Counted from the stretch's first letter, positions 35,853 through 48,126 are shown. The stretch: 64,000 bases of DNA from Phytoseiulus persimilis (GCA_037576195.1 CM075104.1:4408775-4472774); one strand, 5' to 3'. The notes: generated by a model not told the origin, from the sequence alone. Translations and numbers: made by a program.

Positions 35853-36479
35853 TCAGCAAATCTTCTTCTTGTCGAATGCTGTAGTCTTTCTCAGGAGGCG
35901 ATTTTCCGGCTTGTACGCGATTCCCCATGCGCCGCAAGTCATGCATGAACCCGAGTCAAATGTGTGACATGTGTTCCTCACCATATGCTTTTTCTTGGAA
36001 CAAGTGAGAGTTCTTTTAGTAATTCTCGGAATGAATCCATTTTTTTCACTGTCGCGGAAGGAAACACGAGCATCTGTTGGCGTAGACCCAAAACAAGAGC
36101 TCATTAACCAAGTGATACACGTCACTCGATCGATAACAGGTTGATCCGGCTCAATGTTCTCAGTGTCTTCCCAACGGCTTAGCTCTGGATTTGTCATTCT
36201 CTCGCACAGAGAACCGGCTCCGAGCGAGGATTCAATGAGTATGGACCTGGTGGAATTTTGTGAAAGAGCAGGTACTCCCGAGGATGGTGTTCCATTGATG
36301 AACTGCCGTGCCGGTCTCGAGATGGTGCCCACTGACACTTCGGGAGCTGTTCTCTTCGAGCTATTAGAGCTCGATTCGAAGGCGTGACCTTGCGTGGCTC
36401 GTACGGGCCCCGACGGAAGGGGTGAATCGAAGGGAATGCGCTCCGGAGTCCTCGAGTCTGTTTGTCGGCGAAAATCCAC
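35853..36479 (-). CDS. Hypothetical protein fragment divergent from Sec24
   Basis: A 208-codon minus-strand frame lies just upstream of and divergent from Sec24. Its composition is protein-like (Ser/Pro/Glu-rich, with stretches such as SRWEDTENIEPDQPVIDRV), ending in a Cys-containing, Lys-rich tail (CSKKKHMVRNTC, CMTCGAWG). The first codon of the frame is GTG, not ATG. An ATG-initiated frame one register away (near 36,506) could be a first exon, but I could not join the two with good splice sites in matching phase. I do not recognise a family. It may be a small nuclear or cell-cycle type protein, or chance. Confidence 0.3.
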   Translation of the reverse strand: MDFRRQTDSRTPERIPFDSPLPSGPVRATQGHAFESSSNSSKRTAPEVSVGTISRPARQFINGTPSSGVPALSQNSTRSILIESSLGAGSLCERMTNPELSRWEDTENIEPDQPVIDRVTCITWLMSSCFGSTPTDARVSFRDSEKNGFIPRITKRTLTCSKKKHMVRNTCHTFDSGSCMTCGAWGIAYKPENRLLRKTTAFDKKKIC

Positions 36480-36569
36480 GATCCCGGGTCTCTAGCATTT
36501 CTCCTGTTTCTGCGCGCAATGGCTCATGTCCAGCCCTTAAACGACAGAGTCTTGGTTTTCAGATCCAGT

Positions 36570-39500
36570 ATGCAGCCGCCTCCTCAATCGGGGTACGGCA
36601 ACTATCCTCAAAATGGACCGGTGCAGCCGCAGAGTGGCCCTCGGAAAGGCCCTCCTCAAGGCTACGCGCAAGGAGGTGACAACCTCTCTGCTCAATTAGG
36701 CAACATGCAGGTTGGATATCGATCCAAGTTTACTAATCTTGAATTTCGCTTCAATATATTCGTTCCACCATTGTGTTTAACGCAACTCGTTTCACCAATA
36801 TGGCCAGAGACATTCTCGAGACATTTCTCAGTTGTTCATGTTTGTGCTCCCGCAGATCGGCGGTCAAAGTTATCGAACCACGGCGGGTGGATATTCACAA
36901 CAACCGAACGGGCAGCAGTATTCTAACGGACAACAGGGGCCTCCCCTGAGTAACCAACAGCCATTCCGTCCCCCATCAACAAATACGTCTCTGAATCAAG
37001 GTCATCCGAACGGGCTGAATGGACCCCATCCGTCCCCTCAAGCGAGTGGACCTCCTCAAACTGGTTTACCAGCCCACGGCATGCCCCAAATGAGAACTCC
37101 GCAGGCATTCGCCCAAGGTGGTCACCCTCCGCTGAATTCACCGTCGATGTCTGGAGCCCCACAAGGAGGTGGTCCCCCAGCGGGTCTTCCTCAGTTTGGT
37201 GGTCCGATTGTGAGCCCCTCTCATCCAAGTGGGCCTCCTCAGGGCACATCACACATCGGCGCACCCCCATCTGGTCCATCGCATCCTGGTGCACAATCAA
37301 CATTTCAAGGACCTCCACCGCCGGGTGGATTCCAACCTGGTCCCCCAAGTTCCGGCGGTTTCCCTCAAGGAGCCCCGCAACCCGGCGGTTTCCCTCAAGG
37401 ACCCCCGCAATCCGGCGCTGTACATCCAGGCACACCGCAATCTGCAGTTATGCCGCCAACGGGAGGATATCCCGTTGGGCCTCCATCAATCGGTGGTCTA
37501 CCTGCGGGATGTCCACAAGCCGGCGGACAGCCTCCGGCTGTTCCTCATCCAAGTGGCCATGGTGCACCATTTCTACCGCAGTCGGCTCATTCCCAGTCGA
37601 ACATGCCTGGAGCTGCTCCGGGGATGAGCGGGGGACATCCTGGAGGCCAACAACAGGCTCGGGGACCTCCCCAGATGTCTGGTCCAGCGATCGGGGCGTC
37701 TCCGATTGGCGCTCCTCCACTCGGACCTGGTCAAGGGCCTACGCAAGGACTTGGCCAAGGGCCCCCACAAGGACTCGCTCAAGGTCCTCCACAAGGACTT
37801 GCACAGGGGCCTCCGCTCAGCCAAAATCCTTACGGTTCGAATAACAACAGTGCGGGCCCTACGCAGCGGCCAGCGGGCTTCCCACCTGGTGGACCTCCAC
37901 AAAATGCCATGATGCCGCCGATGTCGGGACAACCACCAACAGGTGCCCAGAACGGCCTTCATAGCGGGCCAACATCAGCTTTCCAACCGCCTCCTCAATC
38001 ACAAGGGCCGCCGATAGGACCTTCTCAGGGATACAATATGGGATCGCCGATGTCTCCTCCAGGGCAATACAATGCAGCGCCGATGGGTCAGGGATACGCT
38101 CAATCGCCTCCTAGCATGTTCAATCAACAGCAAAACGGTCAGTATCCACCAATGCAACAGCCACAGCAGATGCAAGCGCCCGGTGGCTATCCTCAACAAC
38201 CGCAATCTGCTCCCCAGAGGAAACTCGATCCTGACCACATGCCGAGTCCCATTCAGGTAAACTGCGACGTTCAGTGCACTTCATGTTTTTATTCGAAACA
38301 GCGTCCCCTCAATATTCCCTATCGAATCTTCTGAAAACAGGTGATCGAGGATGATCGGAAAGCCGCCGGTCAAGTTTTCGGTACATCGCGGTTGGGAACA
38401 CTCCCCCCGCTGGTGACGACCGATGTAGAGATTCAGGATGAAGGCAACGCGGGACCGAACTACATCAGATCAACAGTCTATTCCGTACCGTGCAGTCCAG
38501 ATGTAATAAAACAGACGCAAGTGCCTCTTGCGGTAGCCATCACCCCTTTCGCAAGACACGCTAGAAGCGATGTGAGTTTCACGCGGGAATCTGTGGCGTA
38601 CATTCTGTCCGAATCCGACGAGGACTTTCCTGACTTTGGGTGTGTATTACAGGGCGTCTTGCCATTGTCGGTGTTCAACGAAGAAGTCGTTCGTTGCAAC
38701 CGTTGCAAGGCGTACATGTGCCCCTTCATGCAATTCATGGACGGGGGCAGGAGGTTCCAGTGTGTTTTCTGCAAGGCGACTACTGAGGTTCCGCAGAACT
38801 ACTTCAACCATCTAGATCACAACGGCGCACGTGTGGACAAGTGGCAGCGTGCCGAACTCTGCCTCGGCTCATACGAAATCCTCGCGACCCAAGAGTACTG
38901 CAAGAACAACGTTTTCCCCAAAGCTCCCCCTGCTTTGATCTTTGTTCTGGACGTGAGCTACAACGCCATCAAGAACGGCATGGTGCATTTATTCTGTCAG
39001 AATATCAAGGATATTTTAGAGGATCTGCCCGTCGAAGAAGACGATCAGAACGGTCCGCCAGCTGTGCGCGTCGGCTTCATCACTTACTCTTCACAAGTTC
39101 ATTTCTACAACATCGACCCAACTTTGTCGAATCCACAAATGATGGTGGTGCCCGACGTGGTCGACATGTTTGTGCCTTTCCTGGAAGGTTGTCTCGTGAA
39201 GCCGTCGGAAGCGATGCACGTGATCGAGAGCCTCTGCGAGGAGATTCCCAAGATGTTCCAGGACACTCGCGAAACCGAGACCATCCTTGGCCCAGCCATT
39301 CAAGCGGGTATGGAAGCTCTGAAAGCAGCCGAATGTCCTGGGAAGCTGTTCGTGTTCCACACCACGATGCCGACCATCGAGGCTCCTGGCAAGCTGAAAA
39401 GTCGCGACGATCGGAAACTTCTCGGAACGGAGAAGGAAAAAACGGTTCTAGCGCCCGCATGCCCCTACTATCAAGAGTTAGCAGTTCAATGCGTACAAGT

Positions 39501-41403
39501 TGGGTGTTCCGTTGACCTCTTCGTAGCCAACAACTCATTCGTCGATGTAGCATCGATCGGCCAAGTAGCCAAAATCTCCGGGGGAGAGATATACAAATAC
39601 ACGTACTTCCAGGTAAGCGATAGCTGCTGAGTTTTTTTCTCCGGAACATCGATTCCCGGCATACTTGGATTCCGCTCTGCGATACCAACGAGACAACGGC
39701 TTCATACTAGAGGAAATTATCTTTCAGGCTGACACAGACGGAGAACGATTCCTGTCGGATCTTCGCCGAGACGTAGCAAGACCGATAGCGTTCGACGCGG
39801 TGATGCGCGTGAGAACCTCTACTGGTTTGCGGCCCACTGATTTCTACGGCAACTTCTATATGCAGAACACGACGGATGTTGAACTCGGCAGCATCGACTG
39901 CGACAAATGTATCACTGTCGAGATGAAATACGATGATAAGCTTCCCGAGGGAGAGTGCGCCTACATCCAGGTTGCTCTCCTTTACACCTCAGTGAAAGGA
40001 GTTCGGAAACTTCGCTTGCACAATCTCTGCCTGCAAACCACGAACCAGATGGCCGATATGTTCCGGAATTGTGAACTCGACACGATCTTGAACCTGTTCT
40101 GCAAACAAGGCCTCAGGTATGAGCATCGACGGTTCTTCTTCACATCAACCTAAATTTTTTCAGATTGGATTGAATCCCTTTTGTGAGGCTGAGACTCAAT
40201 TTTACTCCACAGGCAACTTATGGATGGAAACCCGAAAGCACTCCGTGATGCTCTCACGCTACGGGCCTCCACCATATTGGCCAACTATCGAAAGCACTGT
40301 GCAACAGCGTCGTCTTCCGGACAACTCATACTACCAGAGTGTATGAAGTTGATGCCGTTATACGTCTGCTGCATGATGGTACGCTTAGGTTCCAACCTGA
40401 TGAGTTTATATCTTCCCCCGTGTCTGTCCGGGTCGTTGCCACACGAAGCCGCAATATCCTACCTGAAACGAGTGTTGGAAAACTTTCAGAAATCCGATGC
40501 ATTGTCTGGTGGACCAGAACTCACAGTCGATGACCGCGCATACGCGATGCTCTGTCTGGGGAGCATGGACGTCAATAGTTCTCAAGTGAGACCAAGATTC
40601 TCTCGGCTGATCCGATGTATTTTGGACGTTCCAAACTCGATGTTCGATCGAGGTTATCATCTGAATTACTCAATTCCCAGGTGTATCTTTATCCTCGTTT
40701 GTTGGCCGTTCACAATTTGGACCCATCCGATAACACGATGCCGAGTGCGACGAGAACGACGGTGGAGAAGATCCATGAGAACGAAGCCTACATTCTCGAG
40801 AACGGCGTGCTCATGTTCCTTTACATCGGTCTCCAGGTTTGTCATCCAAAATAAAGTTGCTCTGGAGAAGCCCCGTGTCCCCGACTCGTTTCCTCGCAAG
40901 TTCCCATGGGCCAAACGGTATGACCCTTGCTCCACTTCTTTCAGATCAATCCCGGGTGGTGTGAATCAATTTTCGGTGTCAGCAGTCCGGTACAGATCGA
41001 AGTGGAACGCCAGCTGCCAGTCCTCAACAACCCACAGTCGAAACATCTCCACGAGCTCATTGCTTCTGTCAGGAACGAACGCCAGCGTTTCATGAAGGTG
41101 CGCGAAATATTATCCTTCACCTCCTCCCCTATAATTTCGATCCTCATGCCCCTCCCAAGTTTCTGTGGACTCCCACAGATTGCCCTCCCTCACCATCAAT
41201 CCTGGTCCGTCCAAGGGTTCGGAGCTCTCCCTCATTCTGATTTGACGAATCCAATATCGTTTCAGCTGTATGTGGTCCGGCAAGGTGATAAATTGGAGAG
41301 AGTGCTCCGACAATTCCTTGTCGAGGATCGTATGTCTGACGCGCAGCCTTCGTACGTCGACTACCTCTGTCAGCTCCACAGAGAGATCCGGAATCTGATT
41401 TGA
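36570..41403 (+). CDS. SEC24: COPII coat subunit Sec24, C/D type, 1276 aa
   Basis: Ten exons: 36570-36710, 36856-38256, 38341-38571, 38653-39612, 39728-40116, 40213-40378, 40490-40585, 40681-40836, 40945-41097 and 41266-41403. All are GT-AG with continuous phase. Sec24 binds cargo export signals at ER exit sites as part of the Sec23-Sec24 inner COPII coat. Residues 1-515 are disordered and rich in Pro, Gly and Gln with internal repeats (for example QGPPQGLAQGPP). Then come the zinc finger (CNRCKAYMCPFMQF ... CVFC, about 603-630), the trunk domain (IFVLDVSYNAIKNGM), the beta-sandwich (FDAVMRVRTSTGLRPTDFYG), the helical domain and the gelsolin-like C-terminus (VRQFLVED type). It matches vertebrate SEC24C/D better than A/B. 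The ATG at 36570 directly follows an acceptor-like CAG, so a 5' noncoding exon may exist. Confidence 0.96.
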
Positions 41404-44400
41404 GGAGATTGGCAACAAGTGATGGCCCGCTCCGGAGGCGATACTTCATCATTCATGTACAATTGAGCTATAGAATAAGGCGAGACATTTGCTTTTTGAA
41501 GGCAGATTCAGAGAATCGCGTCGACATCGGATGCGGAAGCGTGTGGATTGGTTTCTGAAATCAGTCCGAGCCAGCTCGGTTCCCGATTTTCCGCAGTAAT
41601 ATTGAACTAGGACACTGAAAGAAGAATGAACGAGCCCGGTTGGATAAGGAATATAAATTGCTATTTTCCCTTTCATAAACTATTGGTGCTATTCCTTCCT
41701 CCGCTTTCTAAGCATCGAGAATGTTTAGAAAGTGGAAGTGGTGGAGGAGAAAACTTTTTACCGATGGACACGCTGAATCAGAGGGATTCGTAGTCGAACG
41801 AATGTACCGACGGTGGCTGCGTGTGTGCGTGGGAGCAGCTTGCTTTCCAGATCAAATGGAACAGTCGGAGGGAGAACCGGAGGCTTGAAGCGCGGCGAAC
41901 GATACAATTATGAATTCTTCATCGATTAGAGAATTATGAAACCGCTTCAGCCCGGTTGATCTTTTTTATTGAGACGTATTGTTGGGTGTCTAGGACTGCT
42001 GCGAAGTAGACGGAATAAATGTCTTCTGTAACAATACAATTCCTTTGGGTTTTTCTCCCCCTCAATCACGCTGAACTCTGTGGGGTTTTGTTCTGTTACG
42101 AAAAGCAAGATTCAGATGACGACATGGCTCGATTATCAACCATTTTGAGAGTCTGAGAGCAGAGAATGTTCCCCCTCGTTTCATCTTCTCTCCCTCCTGC
42201 GAGGTGGGAGTGGGCAGCTGCCACTCAATTTGGCTTGTGATACTCAGGTTGTCGGTGATTCGGTCAAATCAGCTGCTCCGTCCAGACGCTGCAGCAGAGG
42301 GCCTGATTCTCTCAATTTTACAAGCTCCATTCACCAGCGATGGGTGATTTTTTCCTTCGGTGAGCCGAATGCTCTGAGGAAATGGTCGTCGCTGTAGGAT
42401 GCGACGTAATATCCGAATATCATGTCACCGCACCTCGCACATGTGTGGTCGCTCCGTAGAGCGAAAAATGCCCTCCTCTGTGCAGTGGCAGCCGGAGCCA
42501 CCATGGTTGTACCGCCAAGAGGAGCTTCTTATATCCGGTACGCAGCAAAACGGTTCTTGGAAGCATGCCCCGGCTCCAACTTCATTCCTGAACTCGTTAA
42601 AGTCAATACTTGGTCTGGGAGTTATTTGCGTTCGAGGCTGGTGCTTCTTCGCTTGATGGAACCAGAGTAAAACCTGAGCCCTTTGACTTACGACTTACGA
42701 GGCTCAGGTTTCACTTGGGGTATTGAGGGCTGGCCCCGAGTTATTTGACAAATTCTCAATGCAATCCATCATGTCGGTACGCAGCGGCGGAATCGGAACG
42801 GGGATTCGTAGGAAATGGTTTTGGGCACAAATGTAGTGTTATCATCCGCCGTTGGTTTCGTCGAGTTGGAAAAGCGAATTCGGAGGCTCTCACGGAATTG
42901 TTGGTCAAATCGTTGACGTCCTCGCTGATTTCAAAACAAGGATCACGAGATCCTCGGATTAGGATCATGCACCAGATGTGAACACGAAGAGAAACATAGT
43001 TCATAGATCCTTTCAACCCAGCAGGCTCATCAAGGAACTGACTATCGTCGCTTGTCTTCGATTCTTATTTGGGTCGCCGCTTTGCTAACACTTTCCAGAT
43101 TCATCTAATTCAGAATTCAAATGCAGATGAAATGCGAGCTTCCTAGTCGACCAACACCGGGCTGCAAACGATGATGTGGAACGAGCACCAGTGTTTCGAC
43201 TTCAACCCCGGGTAGCACCGTACACCGGAGAGCCCCGTTTTCGGCGAATCGGCGAAGAAGTTCTCATTCATCTCCGCACGCTTCGGAGTCCTTCGAAAAA
43301 TAGTATTGAACGACAGAGAGAATATGCATTCTACTGCCTTTACCATGAGTCCATCAGAAGTTCGGAAATTCGTGAGTCGAGAATCGTCTTACTCTTCTCC
43401 TCTAGCTCATTACTCGGTTAGAAATGATTGGATTCATGACCGAGAGCTGTGGGGATGACGCATCTTTTTAATTTCCATCAATCAAGAACTGCATTTCGAA
43501 GAACGGCTCGAAAAGACATATTTTCCCGCTTGTTTGACAAAACTCACCGAGAAATGTCTGTAAACTCCTTTCTTCACTCGAAAATCGAACTCATTCAGTT
43601 TTTCCTTCCTAGACCAAATTACTTCCATGATCGATGAGCGCAAATGAAGAAGAAAATATGCGACATCCTCGATCGCAAATCAAATCCAAAATCCGATCCT
43701 TTTCCATCGAATAATGAGCCGAAAGAGGAGGGTGAGAAAATTCGCGACTGTCCCGAGGGATCGGTCGCAGCAAAATGCGCATTCCATCGGAACGCTCGCA
43801 TTGTGAACACGCGCTCGGAACAGGGGCAAATTGATGGGGGGATGTCGAGCTAGCCTGTTCTCGTGGAAGGATAGAGAGATGAGCCAGAGCTGTTCTTCCT
43901 CGGTGAGAAGAACTTTCTCCGAATTGTGAGCTCGAACGAGAGACGTCAGGGAGCGCATCCGCGGCCTTGTCGACTGCTGCAAGACCGAGCAAGGGTTGGA
44001 TTAGTCGGATCTGGCGGCAAGAAACCAATCTCCGTCAGGAAATAGATCACAATATCTGCCTTATGATGAATCGTGTCTCCTATTTTCTTCTCTGTCGAAA
44101 ATGGGGGATGACTTGGTCTCGGGGTCAGGGGTCGCAGACTCGGACTCCCGAGTCCGGCAAGTCTGAGTCCACGAGCCCAGATGAGGGCGCAAAATCGTGT
44201 ACTTGGAGCCAGATTCATGTCTCGGTTCTGGCCTGAAACACTCCGTTGTGCTGATATTCTTGGAGGTATTTGAGGTCTTGCGACCGTCGTGAGCTGTGCA
44301 TCGTTCAGGCACCGACGTGTCTGCGAAATTCCGAGTGTCCACCCGCCCGATTGCGGTCTCGTGAGGCGCGGTTAGATGACGTTAGTCGAAGGATGATCAC

Positions 44401-45450
44401 GATCGACAGCGATTCCACGGGGCCGGGTCACAATACAGTCGAATCGCCAGACTGTTTTCCGGATTCTCAAAGCTTTGTGGGCCAGAATAAGTTGGGACAG
44501 ATGGGGTCCGGGAGAGTCTATTCGAACAAGACAGAAGCGCCTGCTTCTGGAAGAGCATGGGGATTGATTCTGGTCATCACCAACTCAGAATCAGACATTC
44601 TGGAATCGGAACCCATATCCGAGACTTTTCGTCCTCACCTTGACTCGTGGACTCGATCTCGTCCAAAATTACGGATTCGCCAGCTCCAGACTCGGACTCG
44701 CGGATTTCTGCGACTCCTACTCGGGATATGTCTCGTATTGAAATTCCCTCGTTTCATGGCCTTGCCATGCGAATTTCGAGTGAGAACATTGAGAACACAC
44801 CGGATCACAACTCGAAAGAACTCTATTCTTCTTAAACTTGATTTAATAGATCTCGAGACTGCAGTCACTCCAGAACAACAGGCTCATCTTCCTCCGGCGA
44901 GGGCTTCGCGGTAGGGTTTCTGTTCCAGCTCTTTCTCGGGATACTCAAGATATCGCGCATTTTCGATACTTGGTTCATGTTTGGAATATGGCTTTAATGG
45001 CCGGAGTATTCGAGTCCGGGGGTTGTCTTACTTTCAGGGTGTGTCTCATCAAAAGGCAAACATGCTATCATAGTATCTCCTCGTCGTTCTTCTCAACACC
45101 GCTGCTGTCGATTAGGAAATCATTCTCAAGGAGCTGAGCGGAAAGAATCTAACAATGCAATGCTTACGAGGAGGGACCTCCGAAAATCTTCGCGGGAACC
45201 GCGTCGTTTCGCCTCAGCCTGGCAAGCCTGGGATAGGACCACCTCATGGTTTCATTCGGAGCGATCGCTCGGAGCGACGGAATAGGAGACTCAGAGGGGA
45301 GTGGTAAAGTTGCCCACCCAAGATCTCCGTTTCCCAAGGAAGATCAGCGGCTCAGAATACAATGAAGGAAGTAAAAACGAGGGATGAAGAACGCGATGAA
45401 TGGATGTGTGCCTCCCGGTTTGGCTGATCGCATGAGACGGACATGAAATA
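41404..45450. other. Gene-poor region before the Tc1 element
   Basis: It begins with the Sec24 3' flank; a candidate AATAAA is at 42,014-42,019. An 82-codon plus frame (42422-42670) is Ala/Arg-rich without motif. An imperfect hairpin (aacctgagcc 42671-42680 with ggctcaggtt 42701-42710) follows it. Between about 44,100 and 44,720 the sequence is enriched in gactcg/gagtcc-like words, like a decayed simple repeat. No tRNA or other RNA gene recognised. Confidence 0.45.
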
Positions 45451-46271
45451 CACTGCCCGACATAATGATAGCACATTTCGACTTCCCGGGATTTTTCGAT
45501 CTTATTCTGCGGGCAACCTCGCCATCCGCTGTCAGACCGATGGCAGATTCATTCAGGCGTTCCCGGCTCAGTTTCCGTCCCTCCCAGAACTCCAGTTCGA
45601 TTTCACAACAGAAAAATGCAATTTTGCAGGGTTAGTAAAGTATAGCACATTTATTGCTGAACTGCAAAATCGTGGTTGAGGACGCTCTCTCAATATCCTG
45701 TGCAGCTGCCTTGGGCCTCTAGTACGGCGACCATGCGGTTGGGAAGTGATCTGAACAGATCGCGCACGTAATTTTGAGGAAGATTTCCCCATTCTTGCGT
45801 TATTGCTAGTTTGAGCTCATCAATGGCGGAAAACTGACGATTCTCTCGGTAAACCGCTTGAGACAGATGTCCCCAGACGTTCTCGATTATGTTCAAGTCA
45901 AATGACTTCGCAGGCCACTTGAGACAGGCAATCCTTTTTCTCGCGAAGTGAGCTTTCACGTGTCCTGCAGTGTGCACAGCGGCATTATCTTGTTGGAATA
46001 TGAACGGACGAGATGGGAACGCCACGGCATCGGGTTTTCTGAACGGTCGTATCTGCGGTTTGATGATCCTCGAGCAGGTCTTCGCGTCCATACGACCGGG
46101 AACGAAGACTATATCCGTTTTTCAATCATAACCAATTCCGGCCCACACCATGACACCGCCACCACCTATTTGACGTCTGAAGAGGCGTTTCTCTCCCTTT
46201 CTCAAGTTATGTAAGCAGTACGCGTAGCCATCGGGACCATCCAAGGTGAATCTTTTTTCGGGAACTGACCT

Positions 46272-46440
46272 TTTGAGCCCGAAGACATTTAGAGCCCAAG
46301 TACATTTGAGCCCGAAGACACCAAGAGCCCAGGAGCATTTAGAGCTCAAGGACATTTTGAGCCCAGCGACGTCTGAGCCCAGCGACGTTCTGAGCCCAGC
46401 GACGTTTTGAGCCCAGCGACGTTCTGAGACCAGCGAATAA
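46272..46440. repeat. Left inverted array of the foldback-like element
   Basis: About ten units follow one another. The outer ones read gagcccgaagacattta and gagcccaagtacattt; the inner four read gagcccagcgacgtttt with few changes. The inner units are nearly identical and the outer ones diverged. Confidence 0.9.
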
Positions 46441-47186
46441 AAGGTTGATCAGAGGTTGAAGTTTGCGGATGAAGCATTCGATAAGCCGCGTTGCGACAGA
46501 GAGCCCGGATAGGCAATGACTGGGTAGTCTTTAAGATGAGCCTTCCGGCCTCCAAGGGAAGAATTCCACAGGTTTTTTGAGGAGTTTTTTTTTAATTCAC
46601 TCAGCAGCGCTGTGGTAGTAGACTCTCATGAGAAGAAGAGCGCCCACAGGTTGCTGCTTCAAGACTGATGAAATCGTTGGAATCAGGGAGAGGTCGCTCT
46701 CTATCTCTTCCAATGTAACTCTTGAGCGCAGCTCTTGAAATGTATTTGCTCTTCAACAGCGAAATAGAACTCGTGTGGAGCGATCGATGTGCTGCTCCTA
46801 GGCATGTATCGGAGACTCGGATTTCGGCAGTTAATTTCCGACTCGGAAAACAGAGAACCGCTGTTCACCGATTGATTCCGGGGGTTGGGAGCGTCCGTTA
46901 ATGATGGATCTCCGTTTTCCAAATAAAATATTGATTTCCGAGTCTCAAATCATTTTCCGAGTTCCGGGTCCCGGGAATACATGTCCAGCTGCTCCCATGA
47001 GCCCTACATGAAAAACATACGCTTCCGAATCCGATTCACGACGGTTCTCCGCTCGCTGGAGGATTTTCTGTTCGCAAAGAGCAGACACCATTCCCAAGAA
47101 AAAAATATGGAATCAACGAAGGAACATAGCATTGCGTGATCAGAAACGTTTCCATCTCCAAAAACATTTAAAGCACTCTGTATGGA

Positions 47187-47356
47187 GGCTGGGCTCAAAA
47201 TGTCTTCGGGCTCAAATCGTCCTTGGGCTGATATCGTCCCTGGGCTCTAAATGTCCTTGGGCTCTAAATGTCCTTGGGCTTTGTTTGTTCCTGGGCTCTG
47301 AATGTTTTTGGGCTTTAATGTACTTGGGCTCTAAATGTGTTTGGGCTCAAAATGAC
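47187..47356. repeat. Right inverted array of the foldback-like element
   Basis: Units are the reverse complement of the left array, for example gggctctaaatgtccttg, twice in a row around 47250-47282, and gggctcaaaatgtcttcg at the inner edge. A more diverged unit may extend the array inward to about 47150. Confidence 0.88.
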
Positions 47357-48126
47357 CCACACCTCTTTTTTCATCCGAGAACAAAACACCGTACTACGCG
47401 GCACTCCATCGGACATGCTTGCGAGCGAACTCTAATCGATTGAGTTTGTGAATCGGTTTCAGGGCCGGACAGCCGCGTAACTTCTTCCTTTTCAAGTGTG
47501 GAGCACGCTTGATCACTCTTTGCACCGTCCGTACACTGCAGGACACTCCCGCGGCTTTCGCGATCTCCCTAGTCGACCGAGAACTGTTCGACGCGGCTCG
47601 TAGTAGAGTTCTTTTCTGTCGTCTCGTGATTACACTCGGACGTCCCGAGCTCCTCTCTTTCCCATAACCCTCTGGGTCAGCCAAAAAGTTGCTGATCACC
47701 TTCCGGCTGCTACCGGTCATTCGAGAGATTTCGGTTTGCGACTTGTTCTGGGTATGAAGTCGCAGGATCACAAATTTTTCACTTTCAACGAGAGCCTTGC
47801 CTCGACCCATGGCGGAATCATCACCGAAATGGAGTGGAGAGAATCAGGCAACGAGGAGGCTTATTGTGGACCCAACTTCGTTGTCATACTTGTTCACGCG
47901 AGCGTCTCAGCTAGGATTCCCCGCTAACGTGCTATATTTTTGTCGGCCCCGAAAACTCATTTTTCCTGAATAAGTTCCGAAATTTGAAGCCGAGGAGTAT
48001 GAGAACCGAACTCTGGATTTCGAATCGGGGGAGGTTTCGGCCCCGGGGGAGAATCGCCGAGTGTTTCGGAGGAAATGTGATTTTTTGAGCCAAAAAGCAG
48101 TCGGGCTATCATTTTGTCGGGCAGTG

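Larger units (their letters stand above)
46260..47363. mobile_element. Foldback-like element nested in the Tc1 transposase
   Basis: The 1104-bp insert is flanked by perfect 9-bp direct repeats TCTTTTTTC (46251-46259 and 47364-47372) that correspond to the GAAAAAAGA codons (E-K-R) of the interrupted transposase. Its ends are partly similar inverted sequences (GGGAACTGACCTTTTGAGCCC-like, both beginning GG). Behind them lie inverted arrays of ~17-bp units (46272-46440 and about 47187-47356). The centre (about 46,440-47,150) has no coding frame worth naming. Long inverted repeats made of short tandem units plus a 9-bp duplication is the architecture of foldback or Mutator-like non-autonomous elements; the superfamily is an inference. 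Confidence 0.85.
45690..47810 (-). pseudogene. Tc1/Tc3-like transposase, interrupted
   Basis: The N-terminal part (47810-47394, starting MGRGKALVESEKFVILRL) carries the bipartite helix-turn-helix DNA-binding region. It runs to a TAG soon after FARKHVRWSAA and, past the stop, to LFSDEKR, where the nested element enters. The frame resumes at EKRFTLDGPDG (near 46,250), meets an in-frame TGA at 46122-46124 after WAGIGYD, and continues to 45690. Catalytic residues of the DDE domain are still recognisable: Asp in LFSDEKR, Asp in FQQDNAAVHT and Glu in NIIENVWG. All parts share one frame because insertion plus duplication is 1113 bp. Two nonsense codons and the insertion make it a pseudogene. Confidence 0.9.
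45451..48126 (-). mobile_element. Tc1/Tc3-like DNA transposon, end to end, with nested insertion
   Basis: The ends are inverted: CACTGCCCGACATAATGATA starts at 45451 and CACTGCCCGACAAAATGATA is read inward from 48126. Each is flanked by TA (45449-45450 and 48127-48128), the Tc1/mariner target duplication. A second motif, TATAGCACRTT, lies exactly 190 bp inside each end (45641 on the left, 47936 on the right, inverted), an IR/DR-type arrangement. Removing the nested 1104-bp element plus one 9-bp target copy leaves 1563 bp, a normal Tc1 length. The transposase is on the minus strand and has decayed (see next entry), so the copy should be non-autonomous. Confidence 0.92.

Noticed and set aside
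42671-42710. 10-bp inverted repeat as a possible regulatory hairpin
   Set aside because: Short, with a 20-nt loop and no context; noted only in the region entry.
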